NCBI RefSeq assembly: GCF_000196515.1
Contig: NC_014248.1
Coordinates: 837,501 to 901,500 of the forward strand
DNA length: 64,000 nt
DNA from: 'Nostoc azollae' 0708
Lineage (GTDB): Bacteria; Cyanobacteriota; Cyanobacteriia; Cyanobacteriales; Nostocaceae
Direction: 5' to 3'
In this document: positions 9,191-18,668 of the stretch, piece after piece
How the letters are laid out: each line of letters opens with the position of its first letter
Numbering within the stretch: position 1 is the first letter of the stretch
Position numbers and translations under genes: made by a program
The notes under the pieces: generated by a model
What the model was told of the DNA's origin: nothing
What the model saw: the letters and a program-made list of their open reading frames with translations, nothing else
The model's database searches: none

Positions 9191-10537
9191 ATGACTATTC
9201 AAGTTTCTCCCAGTTCTATTTCTGATTCTTTGTTAAATAGAGATGCTTTTTTAAATGGGTTATTAAATCAGGTAACTACATCTGCAACAACTGGTTGGTT
9301 ACAACAACTGCGTGACAGTGCTGTTAAATGGGTACGTCATTCTGTTATTCCCAACACCCGCAATGAAGAATGGCGTTTTACTGATTTATCTCTTTTAAAA
9401 GAGGTTGAATTTAATAGTGTAGATATTAAGACTTTAGAGAAGTTTCAGGAAACAGCTTTAGATGTTGAGATTTTCTCTGAAGTTTCTCATTGCTTAGTAT
9501 TTGTAAATGGTATTTTTGCCCCTAATTTATCTGCAATTACTAATTTGCCTCCTGGGCTAAAAATTGGTAATTTGGATATTTTACCTGATGCAGTTGCACA
9601 GGAATATTTAGCTCAGTCTGAGGGTACAAGGGACGTTTTTACTACTCTGAATACTGCTGGTTTAAATGATGTTGCAGTGGTATGGGTTGGTAAAAATGTG
9701 GTGGTTCAAAATCCCATTTATCTGTTATTTATTTCTGTTGCTGGTGAGTCTGCCATTATTTCTCAGCCTCGTTGTTTAGTGGTAGCTGAAAGTAACTCTC
9801 AGGTGAGTTTAATTGAAGAATATACGAACCGCAGAGGCGCAGAGAAGGCAGAGGATGAGGTTTACTTTGCTAATAGTGTTACGGAAATCTGGGTAAATGA
9901 AAATGCTCAGGTGAGCCATACTAGAGTTGTGATGCAAGGTGAAGCGGCTTTCCATATTGGTAAAACTGCTGTGACTCAGGCACAATATAGTCGTTATAGT
10001 TGTAATGCTGTGACTGTCGGTGGAAAAATATCACGTCACAATTTGGAGATTTTGCAAACTGGTGAGCAAACAGAAACAACGCTGAATGGTTTAACAGTTA
10101 TTGCTGAGAAACAGTTAGCTGATACTCACAGTGTGCTATTTTTAAATCATCCTCATGGTGTGAGTAAACATTTACATAAGTGCATTATAGGTGATCGCGC
10201 TCATGGTGTATTTAATGGCAAGATTTTCGTCCCCAAACACGCACAGTTAACTGATGCATACCAGCTAAACCGCAATTTATTGTTATCATCCAAAGCGCGA
10301 GTTGATACCAAACCCCAACTGGAAATCACTGCTGATAATGTTAAATGCTCTCATGGTGCTACTGTCAGTCAGTTGGAGGATGATGAAATTTTCTATCTGC
10401 AAAGTCGTGGTATTGATCGAAATAATGCACGTAAGTTATTAGTTAATGCTTTCGCTTCGGAAATTATTAACTTTATACCTGTTAGTCCTTTGCGAGAGAA
10501 GCTATTGAAGACAGTAGTAAGTCTCACACATAAGTAA
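9191..10537 (+). CDS. sufD: SufD, Fe-S assembly scaffold subunit
   Basis: SufD, 448 residues, a partner of SufB and SufC in the SufBC2D scaffold. The ATG at 9191 is preferred over an upstream in-frame start at 9152, which would overlap sufC by 37 bases; the chosen start lies 2 bases after the SufC stop. The core beta-helix and the C-terminal NARKLLVNAFASEII segment typical of the SufBD family are intact. A copy of a dispersed genomic repeat (9826-9853) is read in frame as TNRRGAEKAED at about residues 211-222, just before VYFANSVTEIWV. It looks like an inserted peptide in an otherwise normal protein. Confidence 0.95.
   Translation: MTIQVSPSSISDSLLNRDAFLNGLLNQVTTSATTGWLQQLRDSAVKWVRHSVIPNTRNEEWRFTDLSLLKEVEFNSVDIKTLEKFQETALDVEIFSEVSHCLVFVNGIFAPNLSAITNLPPGLKIGNLDILPDAVAQEYLAQSEGTRDVFTTLNTAGLNDVAVVWVGKNVVVQNPIYLLFISVAGESAIISQPRCLVVAESNSQVSLIEEYTNRRGAEKAEDEVYFANSVTEIWVNENAQVSHTRVVMQGEAAFHIGKTAVTQAQYSRYSCNAVTVGGKISRHNLEILQTGEQTETTLNGLTVIAEKQLADTHSVLFLNHPHGVSKHLHKCIIGDRAHGVFNGKIFVPKHAQLTDAYQLNRNLLLSSKARVDTKPQLEITADNVKCSHGATVSQLEDDEIFYLQSRGIDRNNARKLLVNAFASEIINFIPVSPLREKLLKTVVSLTHK
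9826..9853. repeat. Dispersed repeat inside sufD coding sequence
   Basis: The 28 bases match the family written AACCGCAGAGGCGCAGAG, seen in non-coding form at 8348-8380, 11993-12014, 56305-56330 and 63762-63792. Here it is part of sufD and read in frame. Confidence 0.65.
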
Positions 10538-10548
10538 TGAAAAATGCA

Positions 10549-10653
10549 GAATTTAGGAGTGAAAGAAAGAAGCATATTTAAAAATTCTTCAACTACTAAA
10601 TTCTAAAAATCATTCTGATAGCAAAGCTTGGTAATAGCCATACTCCTAAATTC
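10549..10653. repeat. Inverted repeat between sufD and sufS
   Basis: GAATTTAGGAGT at 10549-10560 is exactly inverted at 10642-10653 with an 81-base spacer. It is not followed by a T run, so it is not a classical terminator. It may be a small MITE or an RNA structure in the suf transcript that separates sufBCD from sufS. Confidence 0.5.
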
Positions 10654-10671
10654 CTACACTTCTTGTTAAAA

Positions 10672-11943
10672 ATGACATTCACTTCTACCAAAACACTAGG
10701 TGATAAGGTTCGCAAAGACTTCCCCATTTTACATCAGGAAGTTCACGGTAAGCCTTTGGTTTATCTTGATAATGCAGCTACTTCCCAAAAGCCTTTAGCT
10801 GTATTAAATGCTTGGCGCGATTATTACGAACAATATAATTCTAATGTCCACCGTGGCGCACATTTTTTGAGTGCAAAAGCCACTGATGCTTATGAAGCAG
10901 CACGGGATAAAGTTGCTAATTTTATTAATGCGAAATCACGTCAAGACATTGTTTATACGCGGAACGCTAGTGAGGCTATTAACCTAGTAGCTTACAGTTG
11001 GGGAATGAAAAATTTACAACCGGGAGATGAAATTATTCTCTCAGTGATGGAACACCATAGTAATATTGTTCCTTGGCAATTTGTTGCCCAAAAAACAGGC
11101 GCAGTCTTAAAATTTGTTGAATTGACACCAGAAGAAACTTTCGATTTGGAACAGTTTAAAAAACTGATTTCTGAAAAAACAAAACTGGTGTCAGTGGTTC
11201 ATATTTCTAACACTTTGGGTTGTATCAATCCAGTTAAAGAGATAGCTGAAATTGCTCACAGATACGATGCGAAATTCTTAATGGATGCTTGCCAAAGTGT
11301 CCCTCATATGCCTATTGATGTCCAAGAAATTAACTGTGATTGGTTGGTAGCTTCTGGCCATAAAATGTGCGCTCCAACTGGTATCGGCTTTTTGTATGGT
11401 AAGTTGGAATTATTAGAAGCAATGCCACCATTTTTCGGTGGTGGTGAAATGATTGCTGAGGTATATTTAGACCATTCTACCTATGCAGATTTACCCCATA
11501 AATTCGAAGCTGGTACACCTGCTATTGGGGAAGCAATCGCACTGGGTGCAGCCATAGATTATCTTACTCATATAGGAATAGGTATGGATAAAATCCATGC
11601 TTATGAAGCCGAATTAACAGCTTATTTGTTCGAGCAATTAGAACAAATACCCCAAATTAGAATCTATGGACCAAAACCTAATGCTCAAGGGGAAGGTAGA
11701 TCCGCATTAGCAGCATTTACAGCAGAAGGTGTCCATGCCAATGATTTAGCAACATTGTTAGATCAAGAAGGTGTAGCCATACGTTCTGGACATCATTGTA
11801 CACAACCATTACACCGTTATTTAGGTTTAGCGGGAACAGCACGAGCGAGTTTATCTTTTTACAATACTAGTCAGGAAATTGATGTTTTCATCAAGGCTTT
11901 GAAGGAGACGCTGGACTTTTTTGCTAGTGTATTCGGTGAGTAA
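10672..11943 (+). CDS. sufS: SufS cysteine desulfurase
   Basis: A group II cysteine desulfurase of 423 residues that takes sulfur from cysteine with pyridoxal phosphate and passes it to SufB. The PLP lysine is K231 in [11 protein letters not shown]. The catalytic cysteine is C376 in [13 protein letters not shown], the short SufS-type active-site loop. The ATG at 10672 ([10 protein letters not shown]) is preferred to a TTG three codons earlier. It is the last gene of the cluster, 134 bases after sufD, with an inverted repeat in the gap. A sufE partner is not in this window. Confidence 0.96.
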   Translation: MTFTSTKTLGDKVRKDFPILHQEVHGKPLVYLDNAATSQKPLAVLNAWRDYYEQYNSNVHRGAHFLSAKATDAYEAARDKVANFINAKSRQDIVYTRNASEAINLVAYSWGMKNLQPGDEIILSVMEHHSNIVPWQFVAQKTGAVLKFVELTPEETFDLEQFKKLISEKTKLVSVVHISNTLGCINPVKEIAEIAHRYDAKFLMDACQSVPHMPIDVQEINCDWLVASGHKMCAPTGIGFLYGKLELLEAMPPFFGGGEMIAEVYLDHSTYADLPHKFEAGTPAIGEAIALGAAIDYLTHIGIGMDKIHAYEAELTAYLFEQLEQIPQIRIYGPKPNAQGEGRSALAAFTAEGVHANDLATLLDQEGVAIRSGHHCTQPLHRYLGLAGTARASLSFYNTSQEIDVFIKALKETLDFFASVFGE

Positions 11944-12505
11944 ATATTGTGTGAATATTGAGTGGGTAATTCCCACCTTTTTGATTTCTCATGCAGAGAC
12001 GCAGAGACGCAAAAAGAATATTAGTAGAACTATCACAAGGATTAAGTGGTAAGTGTCATTTTATTAGTCGTTCTCCGGAATTCTTAATTGTTAATGCTCC
12101 AGTTATAACAATTGTGGAAGGATTCAGGTGGTCGGGTATTGACAAGTGTGATAGGAGAGGCAGAATATAGCAGTTATGGAAAAGAAGCTGCCACCAAAAC
12201 TAGACAGAGAGATATTGAAGCAGTTGGGAACACAGCAACTGGTAGAAATCATTATTGACCAGGGGAAAAGTATAGAGAAGCTAACAAAATAGAGTAGTAG
12301 AACTGGAAAAAGAAATAGAGAAACTCAAAGTCAGTAGAGATTTAGAGACCATAACATGATCGAAACCACCCTTGGGAGACATCCTGAAAAAAACCGAGAA
12401 CAAACAACAAGAGAAACCAGAAGAGAACCAGACACCAAAACGGAAACCAGGAGGACAACCAGGGCATAGGGAAAAAGGAGAAAGGTGTTTGGTGGAGTAG
12501 ATAGA

Positions 12506-12565
12506 ATAGATTTGAGATAGTGGGACGGCAAGTGTATAGATTTGAGATAGTGGGACGGCAAGTGT
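12506..12565. repeat. 30-bp perfect tandem duplication
   Basis: Two identical 30-base units, 12506-12535 and 12536-12565, lie inside the IS66-type transposase relic. The unit starts ATAGATTTGAGATAG. Confidence 0.9.
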
Positions 12566-13274
12566 GTGGATGGTGAGGTCAGGGGGAATTGTTTGGCGAA
12601 CCAATAAAAATCCAAACACAACAAGTAGGGGAGTTGGTGGACAGGCCAATCCAAATAGTAGAATATGAAAGATATACGTAGATTTCCAGTGTGTGTTGGG
12701 AAACACAAAGGGCACACTAGTCACCAGATATAGTACCGGGACAAGATATAGGAATCACACAACAACAAGTGTTGTGTGAACTGGGTCAAATAGAAATTGG
12801 AGTGGGAATATTAGTAGCTACCAATGAAGGAATAGATGGTTCAGTGGCTCAAAGTATTCATAGCCTCAAACAGTGGATAAAACAAACCCAGCCTCATATC
12901 CTTGGGGATGAAACACTCTGGGTAGTCAAAGGGGTGAAACAATGGTTATGGATTTTTGCCAATAGTGACTTCCCTTGATTTCATGGGTCTGATACTCCTT
13001 GTCCTGGCGAATTAGAATCTATTCTGGGTTCAAGTTACTCTGGTGTAATCAGTTCTGATGACTTTACTGCCTATAACGGTTATCCGGTTACAGCTCAACA
13101 GAAATGTCAGGCACATCTACCCTACCCCGTCACTTCAAGACACTAATCAAGATTCCTGGCTTCAATCACCAAGAAATTGGCACAAAATTCATGGACCTCA
13201 TAGATGAAGGTTTTAAAAACTACCCTTTATTCCAACAAACCCAAAACCTTCATGAATTCTTGACTTGCCCATCC

Positions 13275-14480
13275 TAGTAGTCCACCAAGGCAATTTTGCT
13301 GGGTAAGCCCCTCTAATTGATACACTAGTCAAAAAAGGGGTTGACCATGGCAAAAAAGTATGTTGTAGATTTAAGCGAAGAGGAAGTTTTACAACTGCAA
13401 GCAATCCTCAAAAAAGGAAAGCACAAAGCAAGAAGTATAACCCGTGCAAACATTCTTTGAATGGCATCTGAGGGAGAAACGGACACGGCGCTGCCGCAGT
13501 TCGAGTTCATGTTGCCAAGGTGGAAAGGACAAGAGAAAAGTTTGTGATTGCTGGATTAGACTTTGCTTTAAAGGATGGGGAAAATCCATCAAAACCCAAA
13601 AAATTAGATGAAAAACAAGAAGCATTTTTGATTGCGACTGCTTGTTCTAATCCGCCAGAAGGAAGAGTGCGTTGGACAATGCAATTATTAGCGGAGCATT
13701 TAGTGAAGGTTGGTATCATAGATTCCATTTCAGACGAAATAATACGCCAAACTCTAAAAAAAATGAAATTAAACCGTGGTTAAAAGAACAGTAGTGTATT
13801 CCCGAAGTTAACCCAGAGTATGTGTTCAGAATGGAAGATGTTTTGGATTTGTACAATGAGCCATATGATCCGAAAAAACCTACACTCTGCCTAGATGAAC
13901 GCCCATATCAATTAGTAGAAGAAGTAAGACTTCCTTTGCCACCAGAACCACATCAGCCTGAAGGTTATGATTGTGAGTATAAACGCAATGGTGTTGTAAA
14001 TTTATTTGGCTTTTTTGAACCAATAGCCGGGTGGAGGCATATTGAAGTTACACAAAGTCGGACAAAAGCTGATTTTGCTAAACAATTAAAAGATTTAGTA
14101 GATGTTTATTACCCCCAAGCTGATGTGATACCTTTACTTGTTGATAACCTAAATATTCATACTCCAAGTGTTTTATATGAAGTTTTTTCTCCACAAGAAG
14201 CACGCCGCATTATTCAATAATTAGAGTTTCACTATACTCCTAAACACACTTCTTGGTTGAATCAAGTAGAAATTGAATTATCAGTGTTATCTCGCCAATG
14301 CTTAGAACGACGTATTCCTAATGTAGAAATATTATCTTCTGAAATTGCTACTTGGGAGTCACAGCGTAATCAACAAAAACCCAGTGTTTATTGGGGTTTT
14401 AAAACCAAGGATGCACGTAAAAAAATGCAGCGTTTATATCCGAGCATTTAACCTAGCAAAATTGCCTTGGCAGACTACTA
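13275..14480. mobile_element. IS630-type element, copy 1
   Basis: The ends are inverted repeats: TAGTAGTCCACCAAGGCAAT at the left against TAGTAGTCTGCCAAGGCAAT from the right, continuing as TTTGCTGGGT and TTTGCTAGGT. The element is flanked by TA, as expected for IS630/Tc1-type transposition. Interior length between the TA pairs is 1202 bp. It lies inside the IS66-type transposase relic; removing it (with one TA) rejoins that relic in frame. A nearly identical copy lies at 44128-45332. Confidence 0.85.
13347..14451 (+). pseudogene. IS630-family transposase, copy 1, degenerate
   Basis: The frame starts MAKKYVVDLSEEEVLQLQ with the helix-turn-helix region (KHKARSITRANIL) and is stopped by TGA at 13458-13460. 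A frameshift near 13490 leads to VERTREKFVIAGL and LKKMKLNRG, stopped at 13781-13783. The catalytic part follows ([44 protein letters not shown]: the DE, DN and E pattern of IS630 transposases) with a TAA at 14218-14220, and the end is at 14449-14451. The same defects are found in copy 2. Confidence 0.8.
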
Positions 14481-15055
14481 GTTTCAACCAAAACTTGAAT
14501 CTTCCATTCATTCATTGATAAAGCCCCAGGGGAACCTGGTAAACTTTTACCTTCCTTAGGCAATAGACCTTGATCATAATTTAGCTGAACCAAGGTTAGG
14601 TTTAGCACTGACACAACGAAAAGTCTGTGGTGGTTCTTTTTCTCTGGAGTTATTCCAACATCCTGCCAATTTATTGACGGTTATACAAACTTGTCACCGT
14701 CAAGCACTTTCTCTAATTGAGTTTTTTGACCAACCTATCAAAGCCATGGTTCACGTTGTTCTGCTTTCCATACACCTTCTTTAATCCCTCTACCTTACAA
14801 CTGAATCCTTACATAATTGTAGAGGTTAAAGGAGAAAATATTGATGCAGGTTTAGGACAATGTGTAGCGGAAATGATAGCTGCAAGAATATCTAATGAAC
14901 GTGAGGGTAATAATATTCCAACAATTTACGGAACTGTCACGACAGGTAGTAACTGGAAATTTTTAAAACTTATTAATCAAGTGGTAGAAATTGACTTGAG
15001 TGAATATTATATTAATAATATAGGTAAAAATCTAGGGTTTTATCTATTATCGTGA

Positions 15056-16214
15056 TACCAAGTCTAAATGAGTGTAGATAGAACTGTAGAATAAAGAACA
15101 TGGAAGATAAAGACTCATGAGGAAGTAATGGCACGCCCTTTCAATCTAGAAGTTCAAGAAAGTGCTGAGTATTTGTCAAAAAGCCTGAAAAATGCGCGGA
15201 CAGCATTAGACAAAGAACGTTTACAAATGCTGTGGTGGATAAAAACAGAACAAGTAACCCAGCATCAAGAAGTGAGCCGAAGATTGGGCAGAGATGGGTC
15301 AACAATCACAGGATGATTACAAAGGTATGGAAAAGGAGGACTATCTTCTCTTTGAGAGGTAAAAACTGCGCCTGGGGTAACTCCTTTAATACAAGGTGAA
15401 ATGCTATCACAACTAATATCAAAGTTAGAATCCCCCCAAGGGTTTAGTAGTTATAGGCAAATTGTGGAATGGCTAGAGCAAGAATGGCACGTCCAAGTCA
15501 AATACAAGACAGTTTACAGTTTAGTGTCCTACAAACTAGGGGCAAAATTGAAAGTACCTCGACCCATCAGCTCATCACAAGATGAGCAAGCTATAAACCT
15601 TTTTAAGAAAACATCCCCCTTGCCTTGGTAGCTTTAGAGAAACTATTGGGTGGGGGAAAACGACTGAGTTACCTGTGCCAGGACGAAACCAGATTAGGTT
15701 TGAAGACCGAAACTGGAGGAGTGAGTGATTACGGCTCGTGGTGTTAAACCTGTAGTGAGGGTGCAGTGGCCACGAAAAGCATTTTGGCTTTATGGAGTTG
15801 TTGAACCCACCTCTGGATGGCATTTTTGTCAGGAATATCCTCATCTAAACAGTGAGAATTTTCAGAAATTCTTGGATGTCCTATCTCAAGAATTAGGTTC
15901 TGATATGGCATTGATGCAGATGGATCAAGCTTCTGCACACCAAGCTTTGGCACTGTCTTGCCCTGAAAATATTATTCCCATTTTTCAACCATCTCACTCT
16001 CCTCAACTTAACCCCATGGAGCGATTATGGCAGTTTATTAAACGTCAGTTCAAAGGTGAAAGTCTCTCACATCTCGACCAATTGCGTCAACGAGTTCAAA
16101 ATGAATTAGCTCAATTATCTTCTGAGGTCATCTCCTCTTTGACCAGTTATGATTTCATCCTTGAAGCTCTGTTTCACCAAGCTTTATTCTGTGCAGCCTC
16201 ATAGAGAATTGGTA
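15056..16214. mobile_element. Second IS630-type element, unrelated to copies 1 and 2
   Basis: The ends TACCAAGTCTAAATGAG (left) and, from the right, TACCAATTCTCTATGAG form 17-bp inverted repeats with three mismatches, bounded by TA. The left end begins immediately after the TGA of the split hypothetical gene. It carries one degenerate transposase. Confidence 0.65.
15128..16204 (+). pseudogene. IS630-family transposase, degenerate
   Basis: The N-terminal half (MARPFNLEVQESAEYLSKSL, helix-turn-helix VTQHQEVSRRLGRDGSTI) is broken by TGA at about 15314 and further stops to about 15400. A middle part reads QIVEWLEQEWHVQVKYKTVY. After more shifts the catalytic part reads VVRVQWPRKAFWLYGVVEPT, then MALMQMDQASAHQA and SPQLNPMERLWQFIK (D and E of the DDE triad), ending at 16202-16204. 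The C-terminal 159 codons are undamaged. Confidence 0.8.
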
Positions 16215-16234
16215 TGACATAATAGGTATTGTAT

Positions 16235-16729
16235 ATGCTTTTCCAGTCAATTCCTGCTGAACAAAGAACAGTTTTATATAAGGTTAGCTCGGAAACCTTT
16301 GAAGCTTTTTTGAGAGATACAGGTGAGTATAGGGGTTCTCGCCTTGCTTATGACTGTGGTACTCTAGAAAGTATGACTCCACTGTTTGAACACGAAAACC
16401 CGAAAATTCAATTTGATAGATTAATATTTGCTTTAGCTGAAGAATTAAAATTAAAATTGGAAGTGCTGGTTCTAGAACATTAAAACGTCAACGAGTGACA
16501 AAAGCAATAGAACCAGATATTTGTTATTATATCCAAAATGAGCCCAAAATTAGAGGTAAACACGAATTTAGATTTAAAAATAGACCCTGCACCAGATTTA
16601 GCAATTGAAATTTATATTACTAGCAGTCCTGTGAAGAAATTTAATGTTTATTCGGCTTTAAATGTAGCTGAGATTTGGAGCTATGATGCTGAAATTTTGA
16701 GATTTTATCAATTAGTGGAAAATGAGTGA
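16235..16729 (+). pseudogene. Uma2-family (DUF820) nuclease-like gene, frameshifted
   Basis: The N-terminal part (TFEAFLRDTGEYRGSRLAYD, then LESMTPLFEHENPKIQFDRL) and the central part (RTLKRQRVTKAIEPDICYYI, another frame) match the Uma2 pattern, with the conserved EPD and later PDLAIEIYITSS in the third frame segment (PAPDLAIEI). Frame changes occur near 16475 and 16545. Members have a PD-(D/E)xK fold and are very numerous in cyanobacteria, with unknown function. The C-terminus stops early at VENE, about 20 residues short of typical members. Confidence 0.7.
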
Positions 16730-17129
16730 GTATTTAGATACTTCCTAGCGATATTGAACTTAACCAACAATCAGGAAGTATGGTATTAAATATACTTCCG
16801 TGCATCCTCTTGAAGTCCGTATTTCAGGAAATGATTATATTTACATAAAGTTTCAGGTGACGGACAAGAACTGTCAACCTAAAATTAAGGATGAGATAAA
16901 GTTACTGTGGGTGCCAAATTACAAATTGCTGAAATAGCCTAATCAATAGGATTCCTAATCAATCTCACATCCCCAATGGTATGAGACAGGTTAAATTAAA
17001 ATCAGCATTATTTTCATATACTCAGGCATCTACCAATTTCAAGAAACTCCCCACGCATCCCTATCGTCTTTAACCAGGCTGCTGCTCTTGTAAACAGTAT
17101 TTCAGCCCTTTGTCAAGTAGGTTTTATAT
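16730..17129. other. Intergenic region upstream of the GerMN gene
   Basis: The first part may hold the decayed end of the Uma2 gene. Further on there is a direct repeat CCTAATCAAT near 16937 and 16952. No gene, clear promoter or hairpin terminator was recognised. Confidence 0.45.
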
Positions 17130-17744
17130 ATGAATGACCAACAAAGAACTAACCGTAATGTTTCTTCAGGTGTAATAGCAGCCGTCTCAGCTGCGGTTGT
17201 AGCGGTAAGTGGTGGGGTAGCTTGGTTGACTTCCCAAACTCCTAATACCTCTACACCAGGAAACCCTTCTCAAAGCATTAAACAGCCTCAAAAGCCATTA
17301 ACTACCAAGCCAGGTAATGAACAAAGCGCCAATATATATTGGCTGAGACCAACAGAAAAAAGCCTGGAGTTAGTTCCTCAGCCTGTTAAAATTGCTGCTG
17401 CACAACCTAACCAAGCTTTAGAAGCTGCTTTCAAAACTTTGTTAGCAGGGCCAACTGAAGGTTCAGATTCCACAACTATTCCCAAAGGAACTCAACTACT
17501 GGGACTAAAGGTGGAAAATAACGATGTTCACGTCAATTTATCAGAAGATTTTACTAGTGGTGGTGGTAGCACTTCAATGCTTGGTCGTATAGGTCAGGTT
17601 GTTTACACGGCTACAACACTCAATCCTAACGCCAAGGTTTACATTGAGGTTAATGGTAAGCAGTTAGATGTTTTAGGTGGTGAAGGAGTGGAATTACAAC
17701 AACCACTCACTCGTGAAACCTTTAACAAAAATTATCCTCTTTAG
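17130..17744 (+). CDS. GerMN-domain protein, membrane-anchored
   Basis: A 204-residue protein. Residues about 15-35 form one hydrophobic segment (GVIAAVSAAVVAVSGGVAWL), a signal anchor. A Pro/Thr/Ser-rich linker follows to about residue 65. The GerMN domain covers about residues 68-190 (NIYWLRPTEKSLELVP, ALEAAFKTLLAGPTEG, LLGLKVENNDVHVNLS). The domain is named from Bacillus GerM; in cyanobacteria its role is unknown, and it is expected to act outside the membrane in or near the cell wall. The gene stands alone and its 3' end runs into a CAGTGGT tandem repeat. Confidence 0.88.
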   Translation: MNDQQRTNRNVSSGVIAAVSAAVVAVSGGVAWLTSQTPNTSTPGNPSQSIKQPQKPLTTKPGNEQSANIYWLRPTEKSLELVPQPVKIAAAQPNQALEAAFKTLLAGPTEGSDSTTIPKGTQLLGLKVENNDVHVNLSEDFTSGGGSTSMLGRIGQVVYTATTLNPNAKVYIEVNGKQLDVLGGEGVELQQPLTRETFNKNYPL

Positions 17745-17766
17745 TCAGTGGTCAGTGGTCAGTGGG
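17745..17766. repeat. Short tandem repeat CAGTGGT
   Basis: Three consecutive heptads of the TCAGTGG type follow the GerMN stop codon directly. Related CAGTGGTCAGT tracts occur after thiL (21730) and ebfC (27110), so this is a dispersed intergenic repeat type. Confidence 0.7.
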
Positions 17767-17946
17767 TTATTAGTTTTCTTTGCAACTGACAACTGACTAA
17801 TTTTTAGATTTACTTGGCAGGCTGAAGTTTTAGACTACTTGTTGCACTATTTCTGGTGGTATAGACAACGTTTCTCTCATCAGGATTAACCCGCATGTAA
17901 GTAATCAGAGTTTTAACAATGACTTATGTCATAGATAGATTAATAG

Positions 17947-18477
17947 TTAATCAGGGTTAATTCGCATCAAAGGTTGACCATATTCGATAGGTTCGCCATT
18001 TTGCACCAAAATTTCCATTACCTGTCCAGAAACTTCTGCTTCAATTTCATTCATCAGCTTCATTGCTTCAATGATACAGACTGATTGACCACTGCGGACG
18101 CGATCACCTACTTCCACAAATGGCGGTTCACCAGGTGCAGGTGCGCGGTAAAAAGTTCCTACCATGGGAGATTGCACCTCTACAAATCTGGCTGAAGGCG
18201 TATTCACTGACAAAGGTGATTGCCCCCCACCTACAGAATTATCACGGCTGGCGGCCGCTTCTGGTAGCTGTGTGGATGCTATTTGGTTTCCTGTTGTCAC
18301 CGATGTCAATCCCGAACCAACCACACCGCCTAGTGTTGCTTGACCCACTGACAATACAGGAGTGACACCTTTACGTACTGTTAACTCAAAATCGTCGCTT
18401 TTGAGGGTTACTTCGGCAATATCCGTTTGTGCAATAGTTGCCAGTAGTTGGCGGATTTCATTAAAGTCTAATGGCAC
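17947..18477 (-). CDS. accB: Biotin carboxyl carrier protein of acetyl-CoA carboxylase
   Basis: A 176-residue AccB. The C-terminal biotinyl domain carries the attachment lysine K140 in [12 protein letters not shown]. The N-terminal 40 residues ([25 protein letters not shown]) match the AccB N-terminal domain, and a flexible Ala/Pro/Ser-rich linker joins them. It shuttles carboxybiotin between biotin carboxylase and carboxyltransferase in fatty-acid synthesis. It lies downstream of efp on the same strand, a neighbour order conserved in many cyanobacteria. Confidence 0.96.
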   Translation of the reverse strand: MPLDFNEIRQLLATIAQTDIAEVTLKSDDFELTVRKGVTPVLSVGQATLGGVVGSGLTSVTTGNQIASTQLPEAAASRDNSVGGGQSPLSVNTPSARFVEVQSPMVGTFYRAPAPGEPPFVEVGDRVRSGQSVCIIEAMKLMNEIEAEVSGQVMEILVQNGEPIEYGQPLMRINPD

Positions 18478-18668
18478 AGTTTTTTTTCCTCGACCTAACC
18501 GTAAATGAGAATCTTAAGTGTGGCAGGGATTAAAATCCCTATATATATAAACAAGGGATTGAAATCGGTGTCACCAATTTTCGATTTTGGATTTGTAATT
18601 GGAAATAATAATTGCCTATTACCCATTACTTAATCACTATTCCAAGTTGGTATCAGGAGAAATCAAAA

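Larger units (their letters stand above)
12176..14784 (+). pseudogene. IS66-family transposase, degenerate and split
   Basis: The sequence starts MEKKLPPKLDREILKQLG, a typical IS66 N-terminus with a coiled-coil-like EKEIEKLKVS segment. It continues with the P-rich linker (TPKRKPGGQPGHR) and the catalytic region (GSLKQW-like LKQWIKQTQPHI, then LWVVKGVKQWLWIFANSD). After the nested element at 13275-14480 it resumes with FQPKLESSIHSL and ends with the IS66 C-terminal pattern [20 protein letters not shown]. Many stops and shifts are present. A 30-bp in-frame tandem duplication lies at 12506-12565. Confidence 0.75.
12116..14812. mobile_element. IS66-type element, interrupted by an IS630-type element
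   Basis: The ends are related inverted repeats: GGAAGGATTCAGGTG at the left and, read from the right end inward, GTAAGGATTCAGTTG. Flanking 8-bp target repeats are ACAATTGT (12108-12115) and ATAATTGT (14813-14820), differing by one base; 8 bp is the IS66-family length. Without the nested 1.2-kb IS630-type element the unit is about 1.5 kb, fitting a single-transposase IS66 member. Its transposase is degenerate, so this is a dead copy. Confidence 0.75.
11991..15055 (+). pseudogene. Hypothetical gene split by an IS66-type element
   Basis: The left part (11991-12115) reads ELSQGLSGKCHFISRSPEFL and NAPVITIV. The right part (14821-15055) reads [20 protein letters not shown], ending [16 protein letters not shown] and TGA at 15053-15055. 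Deleting 12116-14820 (the IS66-type element plus one target repeat) fuses them in frame as [20 protein letters not shown]. The protein resembles widespread cyanobacterial hypotheticals with a nuclease-like core (VEVK/VEAK followed by GLGQC), from memory. The present N-terminus, MQRRRDAK, is encoded by a copy of the CAGAGACGCAGAG repeat, so the true start is probably lost as well. Confidence 0.7.

Noticed and set aside
12281-12724. Long open frames on the minus strand
   Set aside because: They lie opposite the IS66-type transposase relic, are Cys/Phe/Ser-rich and arise from its reverse complement; two overlapping frames cover the same DNA, and neither resembles a protein family.
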